From the NCBI GenBank assembly GCA_016800925.1, contig JABCPU010000070.1, forward strand, positions 1-64,000: a stretch of 64,000 nt of DNA, written 5' to 3'. This document shows positions 48,086-61,054 of the stretch, piece by piece; position 1 is the first letter of the stretch, and the number at the start of each line of letters is the position of its first letter. The notes below the pieces were generated by a model. That model was not told where the DNA came from and did no database searches. It saw nothing but the letters and a program-made list of their open reading frames with translations. Position numbers and translations under genes: made by a program. This DNA comes from Suillus spraguei. Lineage: Eukaryota; Basidiomycota; Agaricomycetes; Boletales; Suillaceae.

Positions 48086-49491
48086 GGCTGTCTAAGATGA
48101 AGTTGATGGCAGAGAAAGCCTGAAGCGAAGACAGCTTTTGGGGCAGGCATGTTACATGGATTGGGTGGTATATAAAGGGACACCGGATGGGAGGAATGGC
48201 AAGAGAGCCGGATCGGTTACTTACGAAAAGGGACAAGTGACATGAGCGATTAGAAAGGAAGGGCCGGAGTATTCATAATCGGTTTCGGCTTTTCACTGCT
48301 GCTGTGATGACTCGGCGTCGGTGAGTGTACACGCCGCTGTTAGAGGGCTCAAATACATCCAAATCAGGTTCAATTCGGCAAAGTGCGGCACAGCACCGTA
48401 ACGCTCGCAGTGTCATTAGTCATTAGCCGATACGAGCGTGCGGTGTAGCCGCCGGCTTGCGTGAACATTCCGATGGCTCGTCCGAGTCACTGAACTTCGC
48501 TGTGACTCGGATGCACCTCTCTTGTTCGGTTTGGAATAGGTACAACATTTAACCAACTTGAGCATCCGTATAACGCTTATATGGAATCTTCTCTGCAAGT
48601 GCTTATAATAAGTCATAATTTCCCGCCTGACCGTAATAACGAGCTGAAACGTGTCGGATACTGGCCGGTGCGGTAGAAGACCCAATACGAATCATGCTGA
48701 CACCGGTTCCGTGTAGAAGGGGACCGTTCTACGATCTAGCACCCTTTGCCGCGATTGTTGCGGGGAAGATGACTCCACTTACCCTTTATGAAATCATGTC
48801 GTGTATCATATCTGGGCTTCTCCCCATCTGAATCGGATGTGCACATCGATTGTCCACGCAGATCCAATATGTTCTATCTACATGCGTCCAATGATCCCAT
48901 GCCAGTGGCGTCGTCCGATATATGAGCATACTAAACCAAGTCACTTCCACAGGAACATTTGACCTGGTCACGATCTATGGGAATCGTGACTATACGTCCA
49001 TCAAGTGCGGTGATTTCTGGGTTCCGTTAACGCATCATGTGCGTTCCACACGTCATATGATACGATCGCAGTCGGCATTATCGACGCATGGTAATGTCAT
49101 TCGTAGTCAAGACAAAGCCCAGAGTCATTTTGAACTACCCACCTAGCGTGGTCGCTAGGAGAATGACTTGGGCGCTCGCGCCAAGGCACACATTACTATG
49201 AATAAGGTGTTTAACACAGCATCACAGGGGGGGCAGATCATCGATCAGTCACGGAATTCAGTAAGTTAATTTGCGATGTGTGATATAGTACAGCTTGTAC
49301 CCACAGGAATCCATATAGTACCCACAACTCCTACGTCCCTAGCAGTCCCTGCATCGACCCCAATCTAACTCAAGCCCGCATCAATCAAGCGAACGAAACT
49401 CAAATCCAGCTCGTAGGTTTGCGGTCCGCTAACTGATCTTCACACCCGCCAAGCCATCACACACCAAATCGCGCGGACCTGTCACAGTCAA
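48086..49491. other. intergenic, long 5' region of the cyclin gene
   Basis: No gene is seen. A TATA-like gtatataaaggg lies at about 48170 relative to the minus-strand cyclin, but reads toward plus. ORFs here are unsupported. Confidence 0.45.
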
Positions 49492-50848
49492 TCATACAGG
49501 GCCACCAGCCACTGCACTCGCGCTAGTACTCGTACTCCCATTGGGTGCGTTGCCACCTGCTTTGCCACCACGGTTTTTGCTACCCTTAGGCCGACCTCGT
49601 GGGCGTTTCGTAGTACCAGGTTGATGATCTGGTTGGCTATCGCTCACAATCCGTTTCTCGCCATTTACCCGACGATCACGCAAATACCTGTTTAAGGAAT
49701 AACAAGTAGTTAGCACACGCTCACGAATATGCAAGGCGCCGCTTCATAATGCGCAGAGAATGCACCCGACCGCCGTGCGATAGACTCCTGTGGCGGGGCC
49801 CCGGTCGCAGAAAACGTGCTGCGGACCACACGCCTGAACCGGGCAAAAGTTCCCTAAATCCACAGCCGGGAGGAACTTTGGACTCACTGAGATGTCTTCT
49901 CATCAAGCTTAGTTTGGAGTGGAGGGAGCGGAGGCTGACCGAGCTCGGCCCGCAAGCGATCAACGTCCGCTTTTGCGACAGCATATTCACCTTCTTGGAG
50001 GGTTTGATTTGCTGTCTCAGGTCCGTACATCTACAAAGACCACGACGACAGTTGAGTCGATTAGGATAACTGTGGGGAATAAGAGACGTGAGAAGAGTAC
50101 GTACTCCCGTGTGATGGACGCTTCGAGGAGATCCACCTTTGTGGAAAGGTGAAAGGTGACATGTGAGCAATATCCTTAAATGGTACGGTTTATACCGATG
50201 ATGGAACGCACTTTGTCACGGTCTGCGTTTATCTGTCAGAACGACAAAAGTGCTATCAGCATTATAACATAAGATATGGAACGGAACATGTACCTCTGCG
50301 AGTGCGTTAAGTAATCGTGCACGTTCACTGTCCAATCTGCCAGTGGACGATTAGCAATCACTGTCAGTAACACACGGAAATCAAACAAGGGCGAATCAGT
50401 GTGACACGGCCGTGATAGATTGCGCAAAGTGATGTGATATATTATCGAAAATGTGATTCTTACCGGTTTTTTTGCTCTCTGATATCCTGAATTGTCTTAT
50501 CTTTTTGTTCGAGGGTATTATGCGCAGCAACTATATTAGCGGTATGCAGTTGGAGCGTCAGGGAATGCTTTCTGCCCACAACTAGTTCAGTATCGTACGA
50601 TCTCGATGTTGAGGTGCCGAATCCAGCTTAATGACGCGTAAGACTCACTTGAGTTCAGCTGTCTTTGCGAGCTGGACGAGTTCAGTCGTCCAATTGCCAG
50701 TCGCCACAAGCGGCTGGGGTTTTGGAGTGATTGGTTGTGGTGCAGTAGTAGTTGCATGTGGTGCTACGGTGCTAGGGCCTGCAGCAGGGGCAGACATTAT
50801 CATTTGGCCATAATCATTAGATGATGCGGCAGGGAACTGTTGATACAT
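49492..50848 (-). CDS. AT-hook protein with coiled-coil middle
   Basis: The likely ATG at 50848 begins MYQQFPAASSNDYGQMIMS and a Pro/Ala/Thr-rich head. Exons then encode a coiled-coil-like middle: HTANIVAAHNTLEQKDKTIQ, DSERARLLNALAEINADRDK and YAVAKADVDRLRAELGQPP. An intron (about 49879-49689) joins SQ to YLRDRRVNGEKRI. The end holds one AT-hook, TKRPRGRPKGSKNRGGK, for the minor groove of AT-rich DNA, and a Ser/Ala tail. It is probably a chromatin or transcription factor; the family is not recognised. Exon borders in the middle are approximate. Confidence 0.7.
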
Positions 50849-51464
50849 TGCAAATGTCAGAAATCGAGCCAGCTGCAGCGAAGGGCCCTGGGGTCTTGGG
50901 TAGGTGTGTGAGTGGTTGAGTGCAGAATTTGGTAGGACTCCGTGCACTGCTAGCAGGTGTTTGTCGTTATTAGGAACCAAAGCTGGTGACTCACTTCTTT
51001 TCAATGTAGAATATCTGATGTATAGTAGATCCTACTTTAGATTTTAATGCGGTAGAAGAGAAGGCTCTTGGGGGCGCCGCAGTTGTTCGGTCGCATCAGT
51101 CACCGCTGCTGGCATGCTAATCAATTGATTAGCTGGAGCTGCCATCTAAGCTGAGAATGGTTTATTTGGGGGTCGATGAACTTAAACCATCATGTACGAA
51201 TTATTCCTTGACATATCTACTCTAACCCCCACAAGGCACCGTGTCCGAGTCTCTTTCTAGCAGCCGCGGTGAGTCGGCACTGACTAAGGGTGACTAAGTG
51301 ATGTGCACCGTAAATGGCTTCTTTCTAATTATTGATCCAGCAAGTACATACTATATGGGCTTACTAGTCCTAAATTATATCGGTACCGTGCTTGCTAATA
51401 TCATACATGTTTGTGTAATACGTCAGCTGTCAATTAACCCGCTTCCTTACTACTACTCATCACA
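50849..51464. other. spacer between AT-hook gene and NAA20
   Basis: 51005-51170 has a diverged copy at 60741-60860, marking the left edge of the segmental duplication. Confidence 0.6.
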
Positions 51465-52219
51465 ATGAGCGTCCTCAGGCCTTTCAAAGCAAATGATCTA
51501 TTTAGATTCAACAACATGCAAGTCCGATATATTTTAAACCTACCATCATATACTAAAGTAAATCAGTAATTTGGATGTCTGGACAGAAACTGCGAGTCAC
51601 TCGCCTTCGAACATAGATTCATCTCACACTCACAGTTCTTAACAGTACGGTATCACCTTCTACCTTACTTACCTTCAGAGATGGTCAGACCTCTGTTTCA
51701 CTCAAGAAAGTCCAAGAGGCCGATTGCAAGGCTACAGTGCGTCAATCTCCCTCACGTCTTCACCCACTACCAATCACATTGTTTGAAAGTCCTCGGAAAG
51801 GCTGAAGGTGTACAGACGGAATGGCATGGTCACATCACGGCCGTATCCGTCGCTCCAGAGTACCGCCGTCTCTCACTAGCGCGGAACATGTGCCAGCGTC
51901 TCGAATTCGCTTCAGACGAGATATACAAGGGGTACTTTGTCGATCTTTATGTGCGCTGTAACAACACGCTGGCCATCAAAATGTATGAGGGTATGGGATA
52001 TAGTGTATACCGACGAGTAAGAGAGTACTACGGTAATCTGGGAGTGGGAAAGGATGGTCGGGATGAGGAAGACGCGTTTGGTGCGTATGCCTGTAATGGT
52101 GCTTTGGACTACACTGATATGTGACAGATATGCGAAAATGTCTGTCGCGCGATGCGGCGCAACGATCTATACGGTCTAATGGTCGAGATATGATAGTCAG
52201 CGCTCATGATGTCTCATAA
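51465..52219 (+). CDS. NAA20: NatB catalytic subunit, N-terminal acetyltransferase
   Basis: NAA20/Nat3 acetylates nascent proteins starting Met-Asp, Met-Glu or Met-Asn at the ribosome. Five exons (51465-51517, 51567-51591, 51646-51736, 51790-52080, 52128-52219) give 183 residues that follow the family from end to end: MSVLRPFKANDLFRFNNI, NLDVWTETYGITFYLTYL, EWHGHITAVSVAPEYRRLSL (acetyl-CoA loop region), FVDLYVRCNNTLAIKMYEGM and GYSVYRRVREYYG, then DAFDMRKCLSRD. The first two introns need GC donors (gcaagt, gcgagt); no GT donor keeps frame. Without splicing of the last intron a shorter protein would end at 52124. A dead copy lies at 61055. Confidence 0.93.
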
Positions 52220-52292
52220 CCTGGTAGACGTATTCTACAGATGCTCGTTCACAATCCACTACCTCCATTTCCATTACAATGCACCGAGCACA

Positions 52293-53027
52293 TCATATAC
52301 TAAGTGGTGCAGGGTCGTCTGGCCCAAGAGCAGTCAGCTCCTCATCATAAAACTGTATCAATGCAATTTCGTCCTCTTGCATCTTTATCCGAATCTCTTC
52401 TGCCGCAGCTTCAGGTTTCTGTTCCTTATTCATCATTGCACTACCCATGCGACCTGGACCCGAGGTCAGCAAGAAGAGCCCGTGCGAATCACCTATAACA
52501 TGCACAAATTGCCAATGTTTGAATGGTGCTCGACGGTAAGAGTAAGTTCCGACTCCCAAGTACGAGGGCCTACCGCCATCAGATTTCAATGGATCAATCA
52601 AAGAATCGTCTTCCAGTACGAATTTCGCACTGAGGAGCAAGGAAGGACGTGTACTGGAGCAGTAAACATCTCGCCTCATTGTGCCGCCCGCGTCATTACT
52701 CTACGGCACAGGGGTAAGCTCAATTGTAATGCGCATTGGATTTTTTGGAAGTTCAAGTTGTGCCGTGCGCTTTCATTCCACAATTGTAACCACGATAATA
52801 GCGGGAATAATCAAATGAACTCCAGGTTGAGCTCTTTCGTTGAACTCGGGCGAAGACTTACTAGCAACTTGAGGGCGATGCTGTCCGATAACACTGTGCA
52901 GCAGTGAGTTGGATTCTACTTGCGCCTTGACCGGTTCACGGCCTCCTGTTATCAGGACCCAGTCACGGTAAGTCAGACTCAAGTCGGAGGTATTCAACCA
53001 GTATCCGTACTTGCAGTACTGAATCAC
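52293..53027 (-). CDS. unknown gene(s) conserved in the duplicated block
   Basis: A 3' ORF (52679-52293, MRRDVYCSS...DDPAPLSI) and an upstream ORF (53027-52773) with a hydrophobic run HLIIPAIIVVTIVE both recur at 62196-61762 and 62542-62218. The 3' ORF has conserved blocks KFVLEDDSLIDPLKSDGGRP, YSYRRAPFK, EEIRIKMQ and LIQFYDEELTALG. Whether the two parts are exons of one gene is unsettled, since no splice keeps both in frame. I do not recognise the family. It is convergent with NAA20, whose stop is 73 bases away. Confidence 0.5.
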
Positions 53028-53507
53028 TGGGAGTCATTGCAGGATACTTCACGTCAAAAGAAGGCTAGGGCTATTACAAGATCGTCTTAGTGCCGATGGC
53101 CAGCTAGGCTCAAGGCGCCTTGATCATCAAGTAGTACTACAGGTGTGTAGGGGGCGACAGATTTTTACCGGGTCATTTCAAATTTGGTTTGATGGTGTAG
53201 GATTAACATAAAACAAAATGTACACTCGGCATTGCTACACTTGGATCATTAGAAAGTAGAGCTACAAGTATTGATTGAGGACAACGAGGGAAGATGAAGG
53301 CTAAGGACTCACACATCTCGGCAATTCGACCAGTGTTCTCCATGAGCCATGCGACTCAAATCAATCTCTACTCCACTGGGTATCGCAAAATAGTCCCCGG
53401 AGTGGAAAATGGTTGTTGTTGGGAAGCGGGTGGTACCCAGAAAAGCACCGACGATCAGCTCCTACCATCCATCCATCATTTTTGAGCCCGAGCGAATTAA
53501 TATCATC

Positions 53508-56500
53508 TTAGCGATTCATCTTGCGACGAACTAGAATCATGAGGAGAGGTGCACTGAGTAGCTGCAGCTTCGAGTAGCTCGGCAGTGTACGCAGGGCATG
53601 CTCCAAGCTTGATGCGAAGCAAATAGCACGATTATTGCAAGTATTGGTTGGGATGGTAGTCTCTTGTTTGCAAGGCAGGGGGCGACATTTATTAAAAGGG
53701 GATGCAAAGGAGGGGATCTCAGTGTGTTCCTGGAATTGCTGCGCCATCGCTGCATCCCACAACCGGACAGTGGAATCTTGTGAACCAGACACGATGCAAG
53801 TGCCATCGGGGGAGAACGAGACTGACCAAACCAAAGAAGTGTGCCCTCGGAAGGGCTCACCCAATGGCAGCCCCGTCGCTGCATCCCACAGCCGGACAGT
53901 GGAATCTTCTGAACCAGACACAATGCGAGTGCCATCGGGGGAGAACGAGACTGACAAAACCGAAGAGTGTGCCCTTGGAAGGGCTCACCCAATGGCAGCC
54001 CCGTCACTGCATCCCACAGCCGGACAGTAGAATCTTGAGAACCAGACACGATGCGAGTGCCGTCGGGGGAGAACGAGACTGACCAAAACCGAAGTGTGCC
54101 CTGGAAGGGCTCACCCAATGACAGCCCTGTCGCTGCACCCACAACCGGATAGTGGAATCAATGAACCTGACACGATGCGAGTGCCATCGGGGGAGAATGA
54201 GACTGACCAAACCGATTCAGTGTGCCCTCGGAAGGGCTCACCCAATGGCAGCCCCGTCGCTGCATCCCACAGCCGGACAGTGGAATCTTTGAACCAGACA
54301 CGATGCGAGTGCCATCGGGGGAGAACGAGACTGACAAAACCGAAGAAGTGTGCCCTTGAAAGGGCTCACCCAATGGCAGCCCCGTCGCCGCATCCCACAG
54401 CGGATAGTGGAATCAAAGAACCAGACACAATCCGAGTGCCATCGGGGGAGAATGAGACTGACCAAACCGATTCAGTGTGCCCTTGGAAGGGCTCACCCAA
54501 TGGCAGCCCCGTCGCCGCATCCCACAGCCGGACAGTGGAATTTCTGAACCAGACACGATGCGAGTGCCATCGGGGGAGAACGAGACTGACCAAACCGAAG
54601 AAGTGTGCCCTCGGAAGGGCTCACCCAATGGCAGCCCGTCGCTGCATCCCACAGCCGGATAGTGGAATCATTGGAACCTGACACGATGCGAGTGCCATCG
54701 GGGGAGAACGAGACTGACCAAACCGATTCAGTGTGCCCTTGGAAGGGCTCACCCAATGGCAGCCCCGTCCCGCATCCCACAGCCGGACAGTGGAATCTTC
54801 TGAACCAGACACGATGCGAGTGCCATCGGGGGAGAACGAGACTGACAAAACCGAAAAGTGTGCCCTCGGAAGGGCTCACCCAATGGCAGCCCCGTCGCCG
54901 CATCCCACAGCCGGACAGTGGAATCTGGAACCAGACACGATGCGAGTGCCATCGGGGAGAACGAGACTGACCAAACCGAAAGTGTGCCCTCGGAAGGGCT
55001 CACCCAATGGCAGCCCCGTCACTGCATCCCACAGCCGGACAGTGGAATCTAAGAACCAGACACGATGCGAGTGCCATCGGGGGAGAACGAGACTGACAAA
55101 ACCGATTCAGTGTGCCCTGGAAGGGCTCACCCAATGGCAGCCCCGTCACTGCATCCCACAGCCGGACCGTGGAATCTTCAGAACCAGACACGATGCAAGT
55201 GCCATCGGGGGAGAACGAGACTGACCAAAACCGAAGAAGTGTGCCCTCGGAAGGGCTCACCCAATGGCAGCCCCGTCGCTGCATCCCACAGCCGGATAGT
55301 GGAATCTGAGAACCAGACACGATGCGAGTGCCATCGGGGGAGAACGAGACTGACCAAACCGAGAAGTGTGCCCTTGGAAGGGCTCACCCAATGGCAGCCC
55401 CGTCGCTGCATCCCACACCTGGACAGTGGAATCCAGAACCAGACACGATGCGAGTGCCATCGGGGGAGAACGAGACTGACAAACGAAAGAAGTGTGCCCG
55501 CTGATCACTCTCTGAATAGCCGTCCAGTTTACAAGACGTCCACGTATCAGACGAAGGGTATTTGGAAACCTTGCAGTAAACTTTGTAGCTATCATAGACT
55601 GTATAGGCGAAAACGGCAGCGCTGATACATAAAGATGTGGCGTGCTGTGCAAAATCATCCCACCATACAGTTGGACGAATCGCTGCACATCCATTGCACT
55701 GGACAACAGGGTTGCATAGCCCGATTGGCCCTGTGTTCACGCGTAAGCACTTCGCCTGACACCACCAGGTCACTTTGTTCTTACCTTCAGCCACTGCGAG
55801 ATCAGTGAAGCACGGCAACCGCACTGCTCAGTGCATTGAGAAGACTGAGTGCTTCAATCCAGAAGAGTAGCCGCTCGTTGTCGAACAGTGATCCTATTTC
55901 CTTGCAAGCTCCGCGTCGAAGTCCGTTGCTCGGACATGTGTAGCCCAAAATCGACAGGAATAGGACAGATGTGGGGGAATGCATGTTGCACTCGATGTGG
56001 CAGCTCGGCGTCTGCGCTATTAGGGAGGTATGAAGACTTTAAATCACACATATTGAACCGAAGGTCTTCTTCCATCACTCGAAGCGACCCAAAAGCAAGA
56101 TCCCGTTGCGAGTTCGAATCTCCACGAAAAACTCTCCGCTGGATGATTTGTCTGTCAGGAATTCCCGGAACGATGCGTGAAGGGGTCGGATGGGGTTAGA
56201 GGGTTGGTGGTGCCGCTTAGTAGCGATCCCATATATTCTACCACGACTTCCACTTGTAACGCTCCCTTCGTTTGGAAAATGGCTCCGCATGCATTCAGGG
56301 CATCTAAACGGAGGGGTTCGGCTGAGCCGAGTATTTGTCCCATCACAGAATGAAACCTTGCTAGCGCTTGCTGATAGTCCCTTCTGTGGTATGTCTATCC
56401 CTCCGTACGTTTCTCCTAAAATGAACCTATACATGCTATACAACAAGTTTTCCCGCTTCTATCATTGTGGATCCCACGACAGCATTGAAACGTTCCATTG

Positions 56501-58737
56501 GGTATGAACCAGGGCGTGTTGAATGTATTTGCACGCAAGACGCGCCCACTCAAATAGTCCTCCAGCTTTGTCAGCGAGGTCTCCAAACTCCTTGTCCCGA
56601 GATCAGGCAGCTCTTTCAGCTCGTGAGACACAAAACTACGGATGTCTTTCTTCGAGACTGCTTCTGGGATCTCGTCCATGGATAACCGTAGGATATGTTG
56701 AGCACCCCAAAATTCATCGTCGATATCACGAAGTGGGCGAGAGGTGACAAGAATCCGAAAGTTGGATGGAGGTCGGTGATTTTGGGAACACCTTCGCGTT
56801 CCAGTGTACCTGCAAGTATGCGGAGAAGGTCACGCCGTGTCTCGACTCCGCCGCTCTCGTCTAGTGCTTCAATGACGATCAAGACGGGGTCCACACTTGA
56901 CCCAGATAACTTTTTCAGCGGTTCCATAAGCAGCTTGCGCCACTGCTGGACAATATCTTTCGTGTTCTTGAGCGCACTAGCATTTTTGACTGCATTGGCT
57001 AATGTTCGTCTGACCTCCGGATCGCGGTCCGCGAGATCGCGAGCGATCGTGGAGAACACTTTTTCATGACGCTTCTCGGCTGCAAGGTCACGGTCGAAGC
57101 AAAAAACCGAACCAAGCCCTCCCAAGTCGTCGAACCAGTCAGCGATTGTGTGAGCGATGGCTGATTTCCCCTTGCCTGCAGGGCCAGATAGCCACAGCAC
57201 ACGCTGAGAACCATCTCCACTGTCTTTGATCCACTCAGTGATCTGCGAGAGAATGTCCGTCCGCGTCCCTGGTAGGCATTCTTTTGTGGTATCTAGTCCC
57301 GCACCCGCTGCGTAAGGGATACTGCTGAGATCCAATTGGTCGCCCAATTCGTCACCTGAAGGATCATGAGTGGATGGCAAGTCATAAGTACGTCTGAATC
57401 CTCACTCGTAAACCGGACGAGATCGGCTATGTCCCGAACGGCTTGGTCCCGAAATTGTTGCATAAGGTCATCCAAAGCCTCGTTGTACCGCGTAATCAGA
57501 TCATCCGTCTCCGAGACAACATTCTTCCCGAGTCTCTTCCCTGCGATAATGATATAAGATTCGCAGTATGCGCAGTGCAATAGCTCGATGACTTACAAAA
57601 GCTCTTTTTCTCCGAGTAGTCCCTGATGAAACGTGCGCACTCTAGAGTCTGCTGGGCAATCCGTCCGGCGATGTCGCGTTTGGATGAGATCTTGCCAAGT
57701 GTGTCGTCTTGTGACATGAAGCGGTAAACTTCTTCTAATTTCTTGAAAAGAGATTGTACCGAATCGTCGCGATCTGCTTGGGCGAGAACAATCTGCGTAG
57801 AGTCAACTACCTGAACGGGAGGGCGAAACTCCACTTACTTTGGATGCAAGAGACAGCATGCCCAGCACCACCTTTGCGTAAGGATGTACCTATGCAACGC
57901 AACTTAATTAGCTTGCTTCCGACGTAAGAGAGTGGTCCATACATTCGCAAGATCCCTAATGACAGTATCAAAAACTCTGAGTGGTTGAAGATTTGTGGGC
58001 TGGAAATCGTTTGCAGCAGGGAGATATTTTGGGCCGTCCTTGGCTGCGGACGCAACAGAAGTGACATGTTTCCCGAGCGGTCTTATATTTTCCACACCCT
58101 CACGGGCACCACGAAGTTCATCATTAACTGTTTGGGGATCAGGAATCTCTTCTACGCCAAGAGCGGCGTCAGAAACCTGTATGACCATCAGAATTTAAAC
58201 ATACAAACTAGATCATTTGGGGTAAATACCTTCGAAGCAGATTCTTCGGGCGCTCCTTGGTCCACACAGCCACTGGGGTTCTCAGACGTGGCAGGCTTGT
58301 CATCATCACCGGCAGGATGCAAATGCGACACATCCTTGGTGGACTTCACACAAGTTCAAGTTCAAAATAATGATCACTTACCTCAACATTCTGATTCGAT
58401 AAAGCACCTTCGTGATCGGCGTCCTGTACAGCAGGGGTTTGGCGGCGGGAACGCTTGAAATGTTTCTGCACAATATCAGCCACATTCCAGCCTCTCCGCA
58501 TTCATGTCGACATACAGAAACTTTTTTAATCACATTCTTCTTAAATTTCCGGAGGGCCTGACGGAATCTGCTACGAGGCTGGTTCTGGATGAACGATGCG
58601 TCAGAGGCAACGATGCTGTTATTAGCGCTCGTCGACAGCGATCCCATGAGGACACGTACCGAGTTCTCACCAGGAGTTGACTCTCTGGGAGTCTCAGAGG
58701 CCTCTGGAGCAGGTGTCGTCCTGTGGTCTTCACTCAT
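53508..58737 (-). CDS. NACHT-WD40 STAND protein (fungal NLR-like)
   Basis: The ATG at 58737 ([20 protein letters not shown]) is followed by a basic patch. After several introns comes a helical N-terminal domain: [49 protein letters not shown] and [20 protein letters not shown], as in basidiomycete NACHT-WD40 proteins. The NACHT domain has Walker [16 protein letters not shown] (about 57190-57140) and a Walker B-like [12 protein letters not shown] with Glu for the usual first Asp (about 56885). One base seems missing near 56757. A linker ([20 protein letters not shown]) leads to 14 WD repeats and a short tail. Such proteins are sensors of self/non-self or cell death in fungi; the ligand is unknown. 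Many small frame breaks in the WD region leave its coding state unproven. Confidence 0.75.
53745..55500 (-). repeat. array of 14 nearly identical WD40 repeats
   Basis: A 43-codon unit ([40 protein letters not shown]) repeats 14 times, enough for two seven-bladed propellers. Distances between the same base of successive units are 129, 128, 124, 128, 127, 128, 128, 128, 126, 125, 128, 129 and 126. Only two match the in-frame 129; all others are short. Differences concentrate right after GHT and at the SGS.DS site. Confidence 0.9.
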
Positions 58738-60740
58738 TGCGAACAGTGAAATATTGGGTCAGAAAAGTGGATGCAAGAATCAAAAGGGTAGAACTGTTTA
58801 ACGTGTACCGAATACCCTTAACCACGAGCCTCAAGGCAGTAGCGTGGACTTACATAAAGCGCTAATCATACTGCCGTGTGATAAATGGGCATTAGGAACG
58901 TGGGTTGTGCAAGTGCTAGCGAAAGACATCGTCCATCATGGAACAAACTTGATTCACAGGTGCATGCAAGTTACATATGTATATGGCACAACGTTCGCAA
59001 GCAATTGCAACCAGCGTCAGGCCGAACATGGGCAGAAATATTGAGACAACAGGCAGAGCAACTACGTTTGTAAGCATATAACGCGCATAGAGTCGGTGTG
59101 AAGTTTAAGTGCGAACAAAGCAATGAGGCTCACCGTGAGAAATGGAACTGACTGCCGTCGACGCACCCGACGACCCACTCGCTCAAAAGAGCATCAAGCG
59201 TGCATGCACTAAGCCAAAGCCGAGTTGCTCAACAATCCACCCGACTCGGAAGTGTGGTCAGTGTGTGCTTCGTGCCAGCCTCTCGCTACTTGATAAATGA
59301 GGCAGGGAGAAACGAGTGTACGAATTTTTCATTGTAGCGTTCGTCATCTCCCGCAAATTCCCAGAGTTCACAGCAGACTGAAATGGAGATGTTACTTTCG
59401 AAGGAGGCCAGTATATCGCTGTGGTAGTGGCAATAACGTATGCTGCAGATTTTTGCGCATGCGCCTTGTGAGCATAACAGGGAAGCAAGAAGCCATATAC
59501 TTACCTTTCGACCCTTGACATAAATGTATCTTTGTCGACAAATACACACTGTCATACTAGATGTTCATTTCGACCAAGATATTGGTCTTGGGATGTGAAC
59601 TCGATAGAGTTCGCGCAATACTACTGCCTGTCCACCTGCGTCGAACATGAGCATACCTGAAACTGAAATTGCCAAGGATGCAATTATCTTCGTTACAGTC
59701 ATTTCACCATTATTCTTTGTTCCAAGCGCGTCTGTGACATTCTTTAGAAGTGAAATCCAGGCCTGTCTGAACGCGGCTTCACGGTGACCGAGGCAGAACA
59801 GACACCTGCAACGAGGGTTTCGGGCAGCCTTTGTCCTTTGGAATCATGAATAGTAATAGCACTTCTTGTACTGCAGCCTGAGGCTTGTAGCATGTCTCCT
59901 TCTGGCCGTGTATCCATGAATCGAGAACTTTGACTCATCTTCAAACTGCAGAGGTTTTGATGGTGGTCCTGAGGAAGATTACGAAGGATTGAATGTGCAG
60001 TATTCGGCCCTCTTCCGACCGAAGGTTTGCGAATGACCGCTTGGTCGGAATGTGCCCATGACATTCGTATTGTTGTTCGTCCGTGGTGTAGAACACTTAG
60101 TGGGTGGCAGAAGATACAGCCAAAAGTGGATAATATGCGGCTCTTCAAGTTAGCTCCGCGGTCAGTCAAAGGTTGCAAATTGTCAAGTACGCCTGCTATA
60201 TATTGTTACCAAGAGATGCACTAATAATAAATCAATTTTCAACCTTCTCGCTTTAAACCTCCATCTGCAAGGCCACCAGCTGTGCACTAGACGCTTTCAA
60301 TTTCGTCTCAGTAAAAATTTTCTCGGAGACTCCTCACATTCTTTGAACACTCTACACTCTTTTCTTATGTCCATCGCCGCTCGCCTTGAGATGACCATGA
60401 AGTGGCGACTAAGCTCTTGTCTGAGTATCATGATACCCGCCTAACCTATCATCGATCTTCCTCGAACTCTAGTCATCGAACCGCTCTCATTCATCTATGC
60501 ACTTTTCGTTGGGGCATATGCCAAGTGTCACGTTCACGCCGGCAGACCCTAACAGGAAGTGTTTGAATTTGCCGCTCGGGGTGGCGACCCGTTCACGGAG
60601 AAGACGTCCCGTCGCCAACAAGGACAGTCTTTGTAGAACTACGATCCTGCTGCAGACCCACTTGAGAAGTTTGTGAAAAGCGTAACCAAAGCCTATGGCG
60701 GCGTGTGAGAGAGAGGAAGTTGACACACTTGATGTTCTTT
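58738..60740. other. 2-kb spacer between the two NLR loci
   Basis: A minus-strand ORF (60178-59744) and an open stretch near 59700-59560 (MTVTKIIASLAISVSG, MLMFDAGGQAVVLRELYRVH) look partly coding, but no family or splice chain was found. Confidence 0.4.
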
Positions 60741-61054
60741 TCAAGGTAGAATATTTGATGCAGATACTAATTACTTGCAGCAAAAGCAGAAGGCTCTTGT
60801 TTAGTCACCGCTACTACATAGCATGTTAATCAATGATTACTAGCTGGAGCTGCCATGTAGGCTTTGACAAAGCACCGTGTCGGTATAAAAATAAAATTCT
60901 CTCTCAAAGCCGCGGGCACTGACTAAGGATGACTAAGTGACGCTTTAAACGAATCAAAGTTTCCTGCAAGCTGTTATTTACCCGCTTCCTCTGTTCTTAC
61001 TCATCACAATATTAATAAGCAGTTTATTTCAAATCTAACTAAAAGTCGATTTAG

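Noticed and set aside
48922..49146. Small plus-strand gene with ATG
   Set aside because: No motif, no intron signals and no similar copy in the window.
51681..52124. NAA20 as a single 147-residue ORF starting MVRPLF
   Set aside because: That start is out of the family frame; splicing five exons gives the complete, conserved protein.
53508..55706. Many short plus- and minus-strand ORFs in the WD40 array
   Set aside because: They are repeat shadows in other frames, including plus-strand runs of [10 protein letters not shown] type.
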